From: RBG-16-66-20 sp040752005
Lineage (GTDB): Bacteria > Pseudomonadota > Gammaproteobacteria > Burkholderiales > SG8-39
Direction: 5' to 3'
Length of the DNA stretch: 64,000 bases
NCBI GenBank assembly: GCA_040752005.1
Contig: JBFMFX010000016.1
Location: 28,311-92,310 of the forward strand
Shown in pieces: positions 42,794 through 50,776 of the stretch. A model generated the notes under the pieces. It was not told where the DNA came from and ran no database searches. It saw only the letters and a list, made by a program, of their open reading frames with translations. Positions within the stretch are counted from its first letter, which is position 1. Every line of letters starts with the position of its first letter. A program made the translations under genes and the position numbers.

Positions 42794-44047
42794 CTACCGA
42801 TCGATCTCGCCGAACACGATGTCCATGGTGCCGATGATCGCCACCGCATCGGCGAGCATGTGGCCGCGCGCCATCTCGTCCATCGCCGCGAGGTGCGCAA
42901 AGCCGGGGGCGCGGATCTTGAGGCGGTACGGCTTGTTGGCACCGTCGGAAACCAGATAGATGCCGAACTCGCCCTTGGGCGCCTCCACCGCCGCGTACAC
43001 CTCGCCCTCGGGAACGTGCATGCCCTCGGTGAAGAGCTTGAAGTGATGGATCAGCTCTTCCATGTTCGACTTCATCTCGGCGCGCGAGGGCGGCGCCACC
43101 TTGTGGTTGTCGGTGATCACCGGCCCGGGATTCGCGCGCAGCCAGTCCACGCACTGGCGGATGATGCGGTTCGACTGGCGCATCTCCTCGATGCGCACCA
43201 GGTAGCGGTCGTAGCAGTCGCCGTTCCTGCCCACCGGAATGTCGAACTGCAGCCGGTCGTAGACCTCGTAGGGCTGCTTCTTCCTCAGGTCCCAGGCGAC
43301 GCCGGAGCCGCGCAGCATCGGTCCGGTGAAACCGAGCGCGATCGCCCGTTCCGGCGGCACCACGCCGATGCCCACCGTGCGCTGTTTCCAGATCCGGTTC
43401 TCGGTGAGCAGCGTCTCGTAGTCGTCCACGCACTTCGGGAAGCGCTCGGTGAAGTCCTCGATGAAGTCGAGAAGCGAACCCTGCCGGTTGCGGTTGAGCG
43501 CGCGCACCTCGTCCTCGTCGCGCCACTTCGACGGCCGGTACTGCGGCATGGAGTCGGGCAGGTCGCGGTACACGCCCCCCGGGCGGTAGTACGCCGCGTG
43601 CATGCGCGCCCCGGACACCGCCTCGTAGCAGTCCATCAGGTCCTCGCGCTCGCGGAAGCAGTACAGGAACACCGTCATCGCGCCGCAGTCAAGGCCGTGC
43701 GCGCCCAACCACAGCAGGTGATTGAGGATGCGCGTGATCTCGTCGAACATCACCCGGATGTACTGCGCGCGGATTGGCACCTCGATGCCGGCGAGCTTCT
43801 CGATCGCCATCACGTAGGCGTGCTCGTTCGCCATCATCGAGACGTAGTCCAGCCGGTCCATGTACGGCACTGACTGGAGGAAGGTCTTGTGCTCGGCGAG
43901 CTTTTCGGTGGCGCGGTGCAGCAGGCCGATGTGCGGGTCGGCGCGCTGGATCACCTCACCGTCGAGCTCCAGCACCAGCCGCAGCACCCCGTGCGCCGCC
44001 GGGTGCTGGGGTCCAAAATTCAACGTGTAGTTGCGGATCTCAGCCAC
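42794..44047 (-). CDS. nuoD: NADH-quinone oxidoreductase subunit D
   Basis: A 417-residue subunit, homologous to the large subunit of nickel-iron hydrogenases without metal ligands. NFGPQHPAAHGVLRLVLELDGE holds the conserved histidine near the quinone head group. LGAHGLDCGAMTVFLYCFRERED and the C-terminal ADAVAIIGTMDIVFGEIDR are typical. It forms the quinone site with NuoB. It lies 7 nt after nuoC. NuoC and NuoD are separate here, not fused as in E. coli. Confidence 0.97.
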   Translation of the reverse strand: MAEIRNYTLNFGPQHPAAHGVLRLVLELDGEVIQRADPHIGLLHRATEKLAEHKTFLQSVPYMDRLDYVSMMANEHAYVMAIEKLAGIEVPIRAQYIRVMFDEITRILNHLLWLGAHGLDCGAMTVFLYCFREREDLMDCYEAVSGARMHAAYYRPGGVYRDLPDSMPQYRPSKWRDEDEVRALNRNRQGSLLDFIEDFTERFPKCVDDYETLLTENRIWKQRTVGIGVVPPERAIALGFTGPMLRGSGVAWDLRKKQPYEVYDRLQFDIPVGRNGDCYDRYLVRIEEMRQSNRIIRQCVDWLRANPGPVITDNHKVAPPSRAEMKSNMEELIHHFKLFTEGMHVPEGEVYAAVEAPKGEFGIYLVSDGANKPYRLKIRAPGFAHLAAMDEMARGHMLADAVAIIGTMDIVFGEIDR

Positions 44048-44054
44048 GGCCGTC

Positions 44055-44645
44055 CTACTTCCGTCCCTCGGCGTAATGCGGCTCGCGCACCACGCGCGGC
44101 ACCACTTCCCTCGGCTCGATCGTCACCGGCTGGTAGATCACGCGCCGCTGCTCCGGGTCGTAGCGCATCTCGACCTCGCCCGAGAGCGGGAAGTCCTTGC
44201 GGAACGGATGCCCGATGAAGCCGTAGTCGGTGAGGATGCGGCGCAGGTCGGCGTGGCCTTCGAACAGGATGCCGAAAAGATCAAACGCCTCGCGCTCGAA
44301 CCAGTTCGCCGCCGGCCAGAGGTCGGTCACCGACGCGACGCGCGGGAACTCGTCGTCGGGGCAGAAGGTGCGCAGCCGCAGCCGCCAGTTGTGCGTGAGG
44401 GAAAGCAGATGCACCACCACCGCAAAGCGCGGCCCTTCGCGCGGCCGGTCACCCCAGGTCGAGTAGTCCACGCCGCACAGGTCGGTGAGCTGATCGAAGC
44501 GCAGCTCCGGGTGATCGCGCAGCCGGCGCGCGGCTTCGAGGTAGCCGGTCGCCGGCACCTCGACGGTGATCTCGCCCAGCCGCTCGCGCGGGGCGAAGCC
44601 CGAGCGCTCGAGCGCCTCGGCAAGCCTTTGCAGCTTCGGGGTCAT
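44055..44645 (-). CDS. nuoC: NADH-quinone oxidoreductase subunit C
   Basis: A 196-residue structural subunit of the peripheral arm. The family signature is WFEREAFDLFGILFEGHADLR, followed by TDYGFIGHPFRKDFPLSGEV. It has no cofactor and supports NuoD and NuoI. The N-terminal 60 residues vary between species. nuoB ends 22 nt upstream. Confidence 0.96.
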   Translation of the reverse strand: MTPKLQRLAEALERSGFAPRERLGEITVEVPATGYLEAARRLRDHPELRFDQLTDLCGVDYSTWGDRPREGPRFAVVVHLLSLTHNWRLRLRTFCPDDEFPRVASVTDLWPAANWFEREAFDLFGILFEGHADLRRILTDYGFIGHPFRKDFPLSGEVEMRYDPEQRRVIYQPVTIEPREVVPRVVREPHYAEGRK

Positions 44646-44667
44646 CGCGCGGCGGTGGCCTCGGGCA

Positions 44668-45144
44668 TCAGCGGGCGATCGTATGTGTGCGCCGGATCTT
44701 GTTCTGCAGCTGCAGAATGCCGTAGAGCAGCGCCTCGGCGGTCGGCGGGCAGCCGGGCACGTACACGTCCACCGGCACGATGCGGTCGCAGCCGCGCACG
44801 ACCGAATAGGAATAGTGGTAGTAGCCGCCGCCGTTCGCGCACGAGCCCATCGAAATCACCCAGCGCGGCTCGGCCATCTGGTCGTAGACCTTCCTCAGCG
44901 CCGGCGCCATCTTGTTGCACAGCGTTCCGGCGACGATCATCACGTCCGATTGGCGCGGGCTCGGCCGGAACACGACGCCGAAGCGGTCGAGGTCGTAGCG
45001 CGAGGCGCCGGCGTGCATCATCTCGACCGCGCAGCAGGCGAGGCCAAAAGTCATCGGCCAGAGCGACCCGGTGCGCGTCCAGTTGATCAGCTTGTCGAGC
45101 TGCGTGGTGACGAATCCCTGCGCGAGCACGCCTTCAATCGGCAC
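44668..45144 (-). CDS. nuoB: NADH-quinone oxidoreductase subunit B
   Basis: A 158-residue subunit carrying cluster N2, the last iron-sulfur centre before quinone. The ligands are the adjacent cysteines in TFGLACCAVEMMHAG, the Cys in MGSCANGGGYYH and the Cys in VYVPGCPPTAEALLYGI. No membrane helix is present. nuoA ends 3 nt upstream. Confidence 0.97.
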   Translation of the reverse strand: MPIEGVLAQGFVTTQLDKLINWTRTGSLWPMTFGLACCAVEMMHAGASRYDLDRFGVVFRPSPRQSDVMIVAGTLCNKMAPALRKVYDQMAEPRWVISMGSCANGGGYYHYSYSVVRGCDRIVPVDVYVPGCPPTAEALLYGILQLQNKIRRTHTIAR

Positions 45145-45147
45145 GGC

Positions 45148-45504
45148 TCACTCCCACTCCAGGGCGCCCTTGCGCCATTCGTAGAAGAACCCCACCACGA
45201 GGATGGCGAGAAACAGCATCATCGAAAGGAATCCGAACAGGCCGAGCTCCGAGAGCGTCACCGCCCAGGGAAAGAGGAATGCGATCTCCAGGTCGAACAG
45301 GATGAACAGGATCGCCACCAGGTAGTAGCGCACGTCGAACTTCATGCGCGCGTCCTCGAACGCCTCGAAACCGCACTCGTAGGGCGAGAGCTTCTCCGGG
45401 TCCGGCCGGTGTGGCCCGAGCGCGAGGCCGAGCACGACCGGAATCACGCCGACAGCCAGTCCGACGAGAATGAAAAGCAGGATCGGGAAGTACTCTGCCA
45501 GCAT
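45148..45504 (-). CDS. nuoA: NADH-quinone oxidoreductase subunit A
   Basis: A 118-residue membrane subunit with three helices, first gene of the 14-gene operon. PYECGFEAFEDARMKFDVRYYLVAI (residues about 40-64) is the family signature, including the loop that gates the quinone chamber. The gene is preceded by tRNA-Leu on the same strand with 36 bp between, and no distinct promoter was seen there, so the operon may be transcribed through the tRNA from further upstream. Confidence 0.96.
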   Translation of the reverse strand: MLAEYFPILLFILVGLAVGVIPVVLGLALGPHRPDPEKLSPYECGFEAFEDARMKFDVRYYLVAILFILFDLEIAFLFPWAVTLSELGLFGFLSMMLFLAILVVGFFYEWRKGALEWE

Positions 45505-45540
45505 GCGCTCAGCGTGTTCCGGCTCCCGCGTGAATCGAGT

Positions 45541-45628
45541 TGGTGCCCACGAGCAGACTCGAACTGCTACGGCTGTTTAGGCCACTAGCCCCTCAAGCTA
45601 GCGTGTCTACCAATTCCACCACGTGGGC
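45541..45628 (-). tRNA. tRNA-Leu (anticodon GAG)
   Basis: An 88-nt tRNA read on the - strand. The acceptor arms GCCCACG and CGTGGGC pair, followed by A and an encoded CCA end. The T arm is AGCAGTTCGAGTCTGCT and the D arm GGTGGAATTGGTAGACAC carries the class II GG. The anticodon stem CTAGC/GCTAG closes the loop TTGAGGG, giving anticodon GAG, which reads CUC and CUU leucine codons. A long variable arm of the leucine type is present (GGCCTAAACAGCC). It lies between secG and nuoA, the standard order in betaproteobacteria. Confidence 0.97.
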
Positions 45629-45658
45629 ACGCCCGCCTGACGAAAGCGTGATTATCGC

Positions 45659-46072
45659 TCAATTCGGAACGTCCTTCGCTTTCGGCGCGTGCCCGCCGTC
45701 CTTTGCCGCGCCTTCGCCCTCCACTGGCTGCACTCCGGAAGCCGAAGGCTTGGGGATGTCGCTCGCCGGTGCGGGCGAAGCCGGCTGCGGCGGCGCCGAC
45801 TTCACTGCGTCGAGCACGCCGCCCGGGCGCGGCTTCGTCGTCGCCACATAGGCAAGGGCGAGGCTGGTGATGAAAAACAACGTCGCGAGCACCGCCGTGG
45901 TGCGCGACAGGAAGTTCGCCGATCCCGTGGCCCCGAACAGGCTGCCAGAGGCGCCGCCGCCGAAGCCGGAGCCCATGTCGGCGCCCTTGCCGTGCTGAAG
46001 CAGCACCAGCCCGATGATCGCCAGCGCGATCAGCACGTGCACGATTATCGCCACCGTCGTCCAGAATTCCAT
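45659..46072 (-). CDS. secG: Protein translocase subunit SecG
   Basis: A 137-residue membrane protein with two helices (about 4-24 and 52-72) joined by the conserved cytoplasmic loop LLQHGKGADMGSGFGGGASG. SecG supports protein export through SecYE. The C-terminal half (75-137) is a Pro/Ala/Lys-rich tail of low complexity, as in many betaproteobacterial SecG proteins. It starts 3 nt after the tpiA stop and precedes tRNA-Leu. Confidence 0.93.
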   Translation of the reverse strand: MEFWTTVAIIVHVLIALAIIGLVLLQHGKGADMGSGFGGGASGSLFGATGSANFLSRTTAVLATLFFITSLALAYVATTKPRPGGVLDAVKSAPPQPASPAPASDIPKPSASGVQPVEGEGAAKDGGHAPKAKDVPN

Positions 46073-46075
46073 GGC

Positions 46076-46816
46076 TCAGTCCTTTCGCTGCGCGGCGCGC
46101 GCGATGGCGAGAAACTCCTCCGCCACCAGCGACGCGCCGCCGATCAGCCCGCCGTCCACGTCGCGCATCGCGAATATCGCCGCCGCGTTCGACGCCTTGA
46201 CGCTGCCGCCGTAGAGGATGCGCGTCTGCGGCAGCACCCGGTTCCGCAGCAGCGCGTGTACCTCCTGCGCCTGTGGCGGCGTCGCGGTCCTGCCGGTGCC
46301 AATCGCCCACACCGGCTCGTAGGCGAGCACCGCGTCCGCGAACGCCTGCCTGCCGCAGCGTGCCAGCACCGCGTCGAGCTGGCGCGTCACCACTTCTCCG
46401 GTGCGACCCGCCTCGCGCTCGGCGAGCGTCTCGCCGACGCAGAGGATCGGAGTCACGCCCCGCGCCAGTGCGGCGGCGAACTTCGCCGCCACCTGGCCGT
46501 CGCTCTCGCCGAAATGCTGGCGGCGCTCCGAGTGCCCGACGATCACGTAGCGGCAGCCGAAATCCGCGAGCATCGCCGCCGACACCTCGCCGGTGTACGG
46601 GCCCTCGTCGAATTCGCTCACGTTCTGCGCGCCCAGCGCCACGCCCGATCCGGACAGCGCGGCGGCCGCCTGCGCGAGATAGGGAAACGGCACGCACACC
46701 GCGCACTCGACGCCGGCGATCGCCACCGCGCCCCGAACGATCGCGCTCAGCCGCGCTTCGTTCTCTGCCCGGCTGCCGTGCATCTTCCAGTTGCCGGCAA
46801 CGAGTCTGTTCCGCAT
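46076..46816 (-). CDS. tpiA: Triose-phosphate isomerase
   Basis: A 246-residue enzyme that interconverts dihydroxyacetone phosphate and glyceraldehyde 3-phosphate. ATG 46816 gives the usual start RNRLVAGNWKMHG with the catalytic lysine region; the open frame upstream to 46960 is not TIM-like. The catalytic histidine is in VIVGHSERRQHF and the glutamate in AYEPVWAIGTG, with the phosphate loop ILYGGSVKASN. A TAAAAT hexamer at 46854-46849 on the - strand may be its -10, but no convincing -35 is visible. secG and nuo genes follow. Confidence 0.96.
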   Translation of the reverse strand: MRNRLVAGNWKMHGSRAENEARLSAIVRGAVAIAGVECAVCVPFPYLAQAAAALSGSGVALGAQNVSEFDEGPYTGEVSAAMLADFGCRYVIVGHSERRQHFGESDGQVAAKFAAALARGVTPILCVGETLAEREAGRTGEVVTRQLDAVLARCGRQAFADAVLAYEPVWAIGTGRTATPPQAQEVHALLRNRVLPQTRILYGGSVKASNAAAIFAMRDVDGGLIGGASLVAEEFLAIARAAQRKD

Positions 46817-46946
46817 CGGCTCCGGCCGCGACTTCCGCGTCGCGCCGGATTTTACACGCGTTTGCGGCGCGAAAACCGCTCCGCGTGTTGCGGCACGCTC
46901 TCGGTCAGTCGCGCGGCTGCGTAACGCCCGCGGCAGCGACGCGCTC

Positions 46947-48227
46947 TCACAGGTATCCAAGCGAGCGCGGCAGAAAGAGCACGATCTCGGGCACGAAGGT
47001 GAGCACGAGCAGCGCCGCGGTCATCACCACGACCAGCCATACGCACCACCGCAGCGTGGACTCCATCGTGATGCCGGCGAGCCGGCAGGTCACCATCAGG
47101 TTGACCGCGGTGGGCGGCGTGAACTGGCCAATCGCCACGTTGACGGTGACGATGATGCCCAGCCACACCGGATTCCATCCGTAGGCCTGCGCGACCGGCA
47201 GGAGGAAGGGCAGAAACACGAAGTACGTGGCGGTGGCGTCGAGCGCGGTGCCGGCCACAAGCAGCATCAGCGTGATCGCGAGCAGCACCACCCCTTCGCT
47301 CGTGCCCGAGGTCATGAGCCACCCGGCGAACTGGTTGAAGACGCCGATGGTGTCCACCGCCCAGCCGAACAGCGCCGCCAGGCCCACCATGAGCAGGATC
47401 ACGGCCGAGATCTCGGCCGCCTCGGCGAGCAGCTCCCAGACCTCGCGCCAGGTCATCGAACGATAGATCGCGATGCCGACGATCAGGCCGTAGGCCACCG
47501 CGACCACCGCCGCCTCGGTCGGGGTGAAGGCGCCGCTGCGCATGCCGCCGAGGATGATCACCGGCGCGAGCAGACCCCAGCCGGCGTCGCGCAAGCTCGG
47601 CCAGAATGCCGGCGCGGGCTCGGGATCGTTCGCGCCCCAGCCGTGCAAGCGCGAGAACAGGAGCGCCGCGAGCACCAGCGTCGCCGCGAGAATGAGACCC
47701 GAAACCAGCCCGGCGGCGAACAGCGCCTGCACGCTCGCCTGCGGCACCAGCACCGAATAGATGATGAGCGCGATCGAGGGCGGAATGACGATCGCGGTCG
47801 AGCCGCCGGCGGCGATCAGGCTCGCGCTGAACTGCCGCGGGTAGCCGGCGCGCGTCATCGCCGGGATCATGATCGCGCCGACGGCGGCGGCGTCGGCCGG
47901 TCCGGAACCGGAGATGCCGCCGAGGATCATGCACACCAGCACCGCCGCGACCGCGAGGCCGCCGGCGGTCTTGCCGACGATGCTCTCGGCAAGGCGCACC
48001 AGGCGCGCGGCCACCCCGGAGCGCTCGAAGATCATGCCCGCGAGGATGAACACCGGCAGCGCGATCAGCGGATATTTCGCGATCCCGCTGTAGACGGTAG
48101 TCGGCACCGACATGATGCCCATCTTCGCGGCGACGATCACCGCGGTGCCCGAGAGCCCGAGCGCCACCGCGAGCGGCACGCCGGCAACCATCAGCAGCAC
48201 GAAAACGCCGAACAGGAGCAGGATCAT
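46947..48227 (-). CDS. dctM: TRAP transporter large permease (DctM-type)
   Basis: A 426-residue membrane protein with about 12 helices. Family features are ILAGMIFERSGVAARLVRL, GGISGSGPADAAAVGAIMIPAM and the later VNVAIGQFTPPTAVNLMV, in which a conserved region binds sodium ions. ATG 48227 overlaps the dctQ stop (ATGA) and gives the short hydrophobic start ILLLFGVFVLLMVAG. With DctQ it carries substrate delivered by the periplasmic protein encoded upstream, driven by the sodium gradient. The substrate is not known. Confidence 0.93.
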   Translation of the reverse strand: MILLLFGVFVLLMVAGVPLAVALGLSGTAVIVAAKMGIMSVPTTVYSGIAKYPLIALPVFILAGMIFERSGVAARLVRLAESIVGKTAGGLAVAAVLVCMILGGISGSGPADAAAVGAIMIPAMTRAGYPRQFSASLIAAGGSTAIVIPPSIALIIYSVLVPQASVQALFAAGLVSGLILAATLVLAALLFSRLHGWGANDPEPAPAFWPSLRDAGWGLLAPVIILGGMRSGAFTPTEAAVVAVAYGLIVGIAIYRSMTWREVWELLAEAAEISAVILLMVGLAALFGWAVDTIGVFNQFAGWLMTSGTSEGVVLLAITLMLLVAGTALDATATYFVFLPFLLPVAQAYGWNPVWLGIIVTVNVAIGQFTPPTAVNLMVTCRLAGITMESTLRWCVWLVVVMTAALLVLTFVPEIVLFLPRSLGYL

Positions 48228-48733
48228 CCGCGCTCGCCGCGCAGCACATGGAGAAAGCCCTGCGCGATGCGCGCGAGCACCAGAAGCGCGAGCAGCGGCA
48301 GCCACGCGGTGTAGATCCACTGCGGCCAGCCGAGGCCAGGCGAGGTCACCTCCAGCTCGTAGTCGTCCCACGCCATGCGCGCCCCGTACCACGCGAGCAG
48401 CGCGAGCATCAGCGCGCTCATCGCCAGACTGAAAAGCAGCAGGCGGCGGCGCCAGCGGCGCGACAGCTTCTCGACGAAGTACGTCATCGCCATCTGATTG
48501 CCGTCGAGGAACGCCCGGCCCGAGCCGATGAAGGTGAGGAACACGAGCAGAAACACCGACAGCTCTTCGGTGAAGGCGAACGAGATGTCGGTGAGGTAGC
48601 GCACCACCACGTTGGCGAGCGTGATGGCGCACATCGCCGCCATCGCGGCGGCGCCGAGGAAGCGCTCGGCGCGAAACCGCGCCCGCGGCGGCAGCGTCTC
48701 GGGAAGGTCGCGGCGCGAATCGTTTTCGTTCAT
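48224..48733 (-). CDS. dctQ: TRAP transporter small permease (DctQ-type)
   Basis: A 169-residue membrane protein with four helices, including the typical AMCAITLANVVVRYL and FTEELSVFLLVFLTFIGSGRAF. ATG 48733 is preferred to a TTG at 48742, because the TTG lies inside the T run of the terminator-like hairpin. No clear Shine-Dalgarno sequence precedes the ATG. Its stop overlaps the dctM start. The hairpin before it probably lowers expression of dctQM relative to dctP. Confidence 0.9.
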   Translation of the reverse strand: MNENDSRRDLPETLPPRARFRAERFLGAAAMAAMCAITLANVVVRYLTDISFAFTEELSVFLLVFLTFIGSGRAFLDGNQMAMTYFVEKLSRRWRRRLLLFSLAMSALMLALLAWYGARMAWDDYELEVTSPGLGWPQWIYTAWLPLLALLVLARIAQGFLHVLRGERG

Positions 48734-48739
48734 TGCAAA

Positions 48740-48767
48740 CAAAAACGCCGCGGGTCGGCCGCGGCGT
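48740..48767 (-). terminator. Intrinsic terminator between dctP and dctQ
   Basis: On the - strand, ACGCCGCGG, a 5-nt loop, CCGCGGCGT and then TTTTGTTTG follow the dctP stop by 18 nt. The 9-bp GC stem (48745-48767) with immediate T run is the best intrinsic terminator in the window. It lies within what is otherwise a continuous operon, just before dctQ. Confidence 0.75.
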
Positions 48768-48785
48768 CGCCTCCCCGGCGGCGGC

Positions 48786-49817
48786 TCAGCTCTTCTTCTT
48801 GCGCGCCGCGATCGCCGCTTCGGCCTTCTTCACCAGCTCCGGGCCGATCTGCTTCACCCACTTCTCGTACACCGGCCGCGTCGCCTTGACGAAGGCGGCG
48901 CGCTCCTCCGGCGTCAGGCGGACGACCTTGACGCCGAAGCCCTCGATCGTCTTCACCACCGCCGGATCCGGTCCGGTGAGGCCTTCGCGCGCGAGCTGGA
49001 TGCAGTACTTGCCGGCCTCGATCGCCGCCTGGCGCACGATCTCGCGGTCCTCCTTCGACCAGCTTTCCCACACTTCCTTGTTGGCGACGAAGATGAGCGG
49101 GTCAGCGACGTAGCCCCACAGCGTCACGTTCTTCTGACCGACGGTGTGCAGCTTCGCGGCGGTGAAGATGGTGAGCGGGTTCTCCTGCCCGTCCACCGCG
49201 CCGGAGGCGAGTGCCGGCTGCGCGTCGGCCCAGCTCATCTGCGTCGGGTTGGCACCGAGCGCACTGAAGGTGTCGAGAAACAGCGGCGAGCCGACGACGC
49301 GGAACTTCAATCCCTTGAAGTCCTCCGGCCGGTGCAGCTCGCGCTTGGAGTTGGTGACCTCGCGAAAGCCGTTCTCGCCCCAGGCGAGCGGCACCACGCC
49401 CGCCTTCTCCAGGATGCGGAACAGCTCCTTGCCGACCTCGCCCTGGGTGAGCGCGTCAATCGCGTCGTAATCGGGCATCAGGAACGGCAGCGAAAACAGG
49501 TTGAGCTGCTTCACCTGCGGCGACCAGTTGATGGTCGAGCCGATGGCGAGGTCAATGACGCCCTGGCGGATGGCGGTGAATTCGCGCGTCTGGTCTCCGG
49601 CCACCAGCGACGCCCCCGGATACATCTTGATGTTGATGCGGCCGTTGGTGCGCTGCCTGACCAGCTCGCCCCAGCGCTCGCCCGCCTTGCCCCAGGGGAA
49701 GGCGGTGCCGACCACCGTCGAGAGCCGGTACTCCGGCTGGTACTTGCCTTGAGAGAGCGCCGGCCCGGAAGCGAGCGCCGCGATCGCTGCGAGCGCGGTG
49801 AATGCCGTGATTTTCAT
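48786..49817 (-). CDS. dctP: TRAP transporter substrate-binding protein (DctP family)
   Basis: A 343-residue periplasmic protein with signal peptide KITAFTALAAIAALASGPALS (cleavage about residue 22-23). ATG 49817 is preceded at 7 nt by AAGGAGGA (49825-49832), the strongest ribosome-binding site seen here; it overlaps the stop of the upstream E1 beta gene. DctP features include RRELHRPEDF-type RELHRPEDFKGLKFRVVG, with the arginine that normally binds the substrate carboxylate, and MSWADAQPALASGAVDGQEN. It captures an organic acid for DctQM. Position behind E1 genes suggests a 2-oxo acid, hydroxyacid or similar. Confidence 0.92.
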   Translation of the reverse strand: MKITAFTALAAIAALASGPALSQGKYQPEYRLSTVVGTAFPWGKAGERWGELVRQRTNGRINIKMYPGASLVAGDQTREFTAIRQGVIDLAIGSTINWSPQVKQLNLFSLPFLMPDYDAIDALTQGEVGKELFRILEKAGVVPLAWGENGFREVTNSKRELHRPEDFKGLKFRVVGSPLFLDTFSALGANPTQMSWADAQPALASGAVDGQENPLTIFTAAKLHTVGQKNVTLWGYVADPLIFVANKEVWESWSKEDREIVRQAAIEAGKYCIQLAREGLTGPDPAVVKTIEGFGVKVVRLTPEERAAFVKATRPVYEKWVKQIGPELVKKAEAAIAARKKKS

Positions 49818-49831
49818 GTGACTGTCCTCCT

Positions 49832-50776
49832 TCAATGGAAGCCTTGGATCGCCGCGAGGATACGCTCGGCGCCGACGCGCGCCTCGTCCTCGAGCGGCCT
49901 GGAGTACCCGACCGGTACGCGCGGGCTGCCGACCCTTTTTACCCGAATCCCGAGCACCTCCGCAACCTCGGCCGCGATCTCGCCGCCGAAACCGCCCGGC
50001 CGCACCGCCTCGTGCGCGACCAGCAGCCGGCCGGTGCGCGCGCACGAGCCGAACACCGTGTCGCGGTCCCACGGCCAGAGCGTGCGCAGATCTATGACCT
50101 CGACGCCGATCCCGCGGGCGCGCGCCAGCTCGGCGGCCTCGAGCGCCGCATGCACCGTGCGCGACCACGTCACGAGCGTCAGATCGCTGCCTGCGCGCAA
50201 CACCTTCGCCCGGCCAAGCCGCACGGTGGCGCCTGGGGCGACGTCGCCTTCGAGCCCCCACAGCTCCTTGTGCTCCATGTAGATCACCGGATCACCGCAG
50301 GCGATCGCGGCCGAAAGCAGGCCGTAGTTGTCCTCCGGCGTCGAGGGCGCGACGACCACCAGACCCGGCACGTGCGCAAACCACGCCTCCAGGCTCTGCG
50401 AGTGCTGCGCCGCCGAGCCGCTCCACAGTCCCGTCGGCATGCGCGCCACCAGCCCCACGCGCGCCTGCCCGCCGAACATGTAGCGCGCCTTGGCGGCCTG
50501 ATTGACGATTTCGTCCATCGCGCAGAGCGCGAAGTCCACCACGCGCATTTCGACCACCGGCACGAGGCCCGCGAGCGCCATGCCGACGGCCGCGCCCATG
50601 ATGGTCGCCTCCGAAATCGGCGTGTCAATGACGCGCGCGGCGCCGAACTGCTGCTGCAAGCCGCGGTACTGGCCGAAGATGCCGCCGCGGCCGACGTCCT
50701 CGCCGAGCACCACCACGCGCGAATCGGCGCGCATCGCCCGCTCGACGGCCGCGCAGGCGGCCTGCGCGTAGCTCAT
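49832..50776 (-). CDS. Thiamine-dependent 2-oxo acid/acetoin dehydrogenase E1 beta subunit
   Basis: A 314-residue transketolase-like protein. ATG 50776 forms an ATGA overlap with the E1 alpha stop; ATG 50785 (three residues more) is an alternative. Typical E1 beta segments are VLGEDVGRGGIFGQYRGLQQQFG, the glutamate-containing DTPISEATIMGAAVGMALAG and VEVIDLRTLWPWDRDTV. It forms an alpha2-beta2 tetramer with E1 alpha for decarboxylation of a 2-oxo acid or cleavage of acetoin. No E2 (lipoyl) or E3 gene is in the window, so the acceptor must be encoded elsewhere. dctP starts 14 nt downstream. Confidence 0.9.
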   Translation of the reverse strand: MSYAQAACAAVERAMRADSRVVVLGEDVGRGGIFGQYRGLQQQFGAARVIDTPISEATIMGAAVGMALAGLVPVVEMRVVDFALCAMDEIVNQAAKARYMFGGQARVGLVARMPTGLWSGSAAQHSQSLEAWFAHVPGLVVVAPSTPEDNYGLLSAAIACGDPVIYMEHKELWGLEGDVAPGATVRLGRAKVLRAGSDLTLVTWSRTVHAALEAAELARARGIGVEVIDLRTLWPWDRDTVFGSCARTGRLLVAHEAVRPGGFGGEIAAEVAEVLGIRVKRVGSPRVPVGYSRPLEDEARVGAERILAAIQGFH

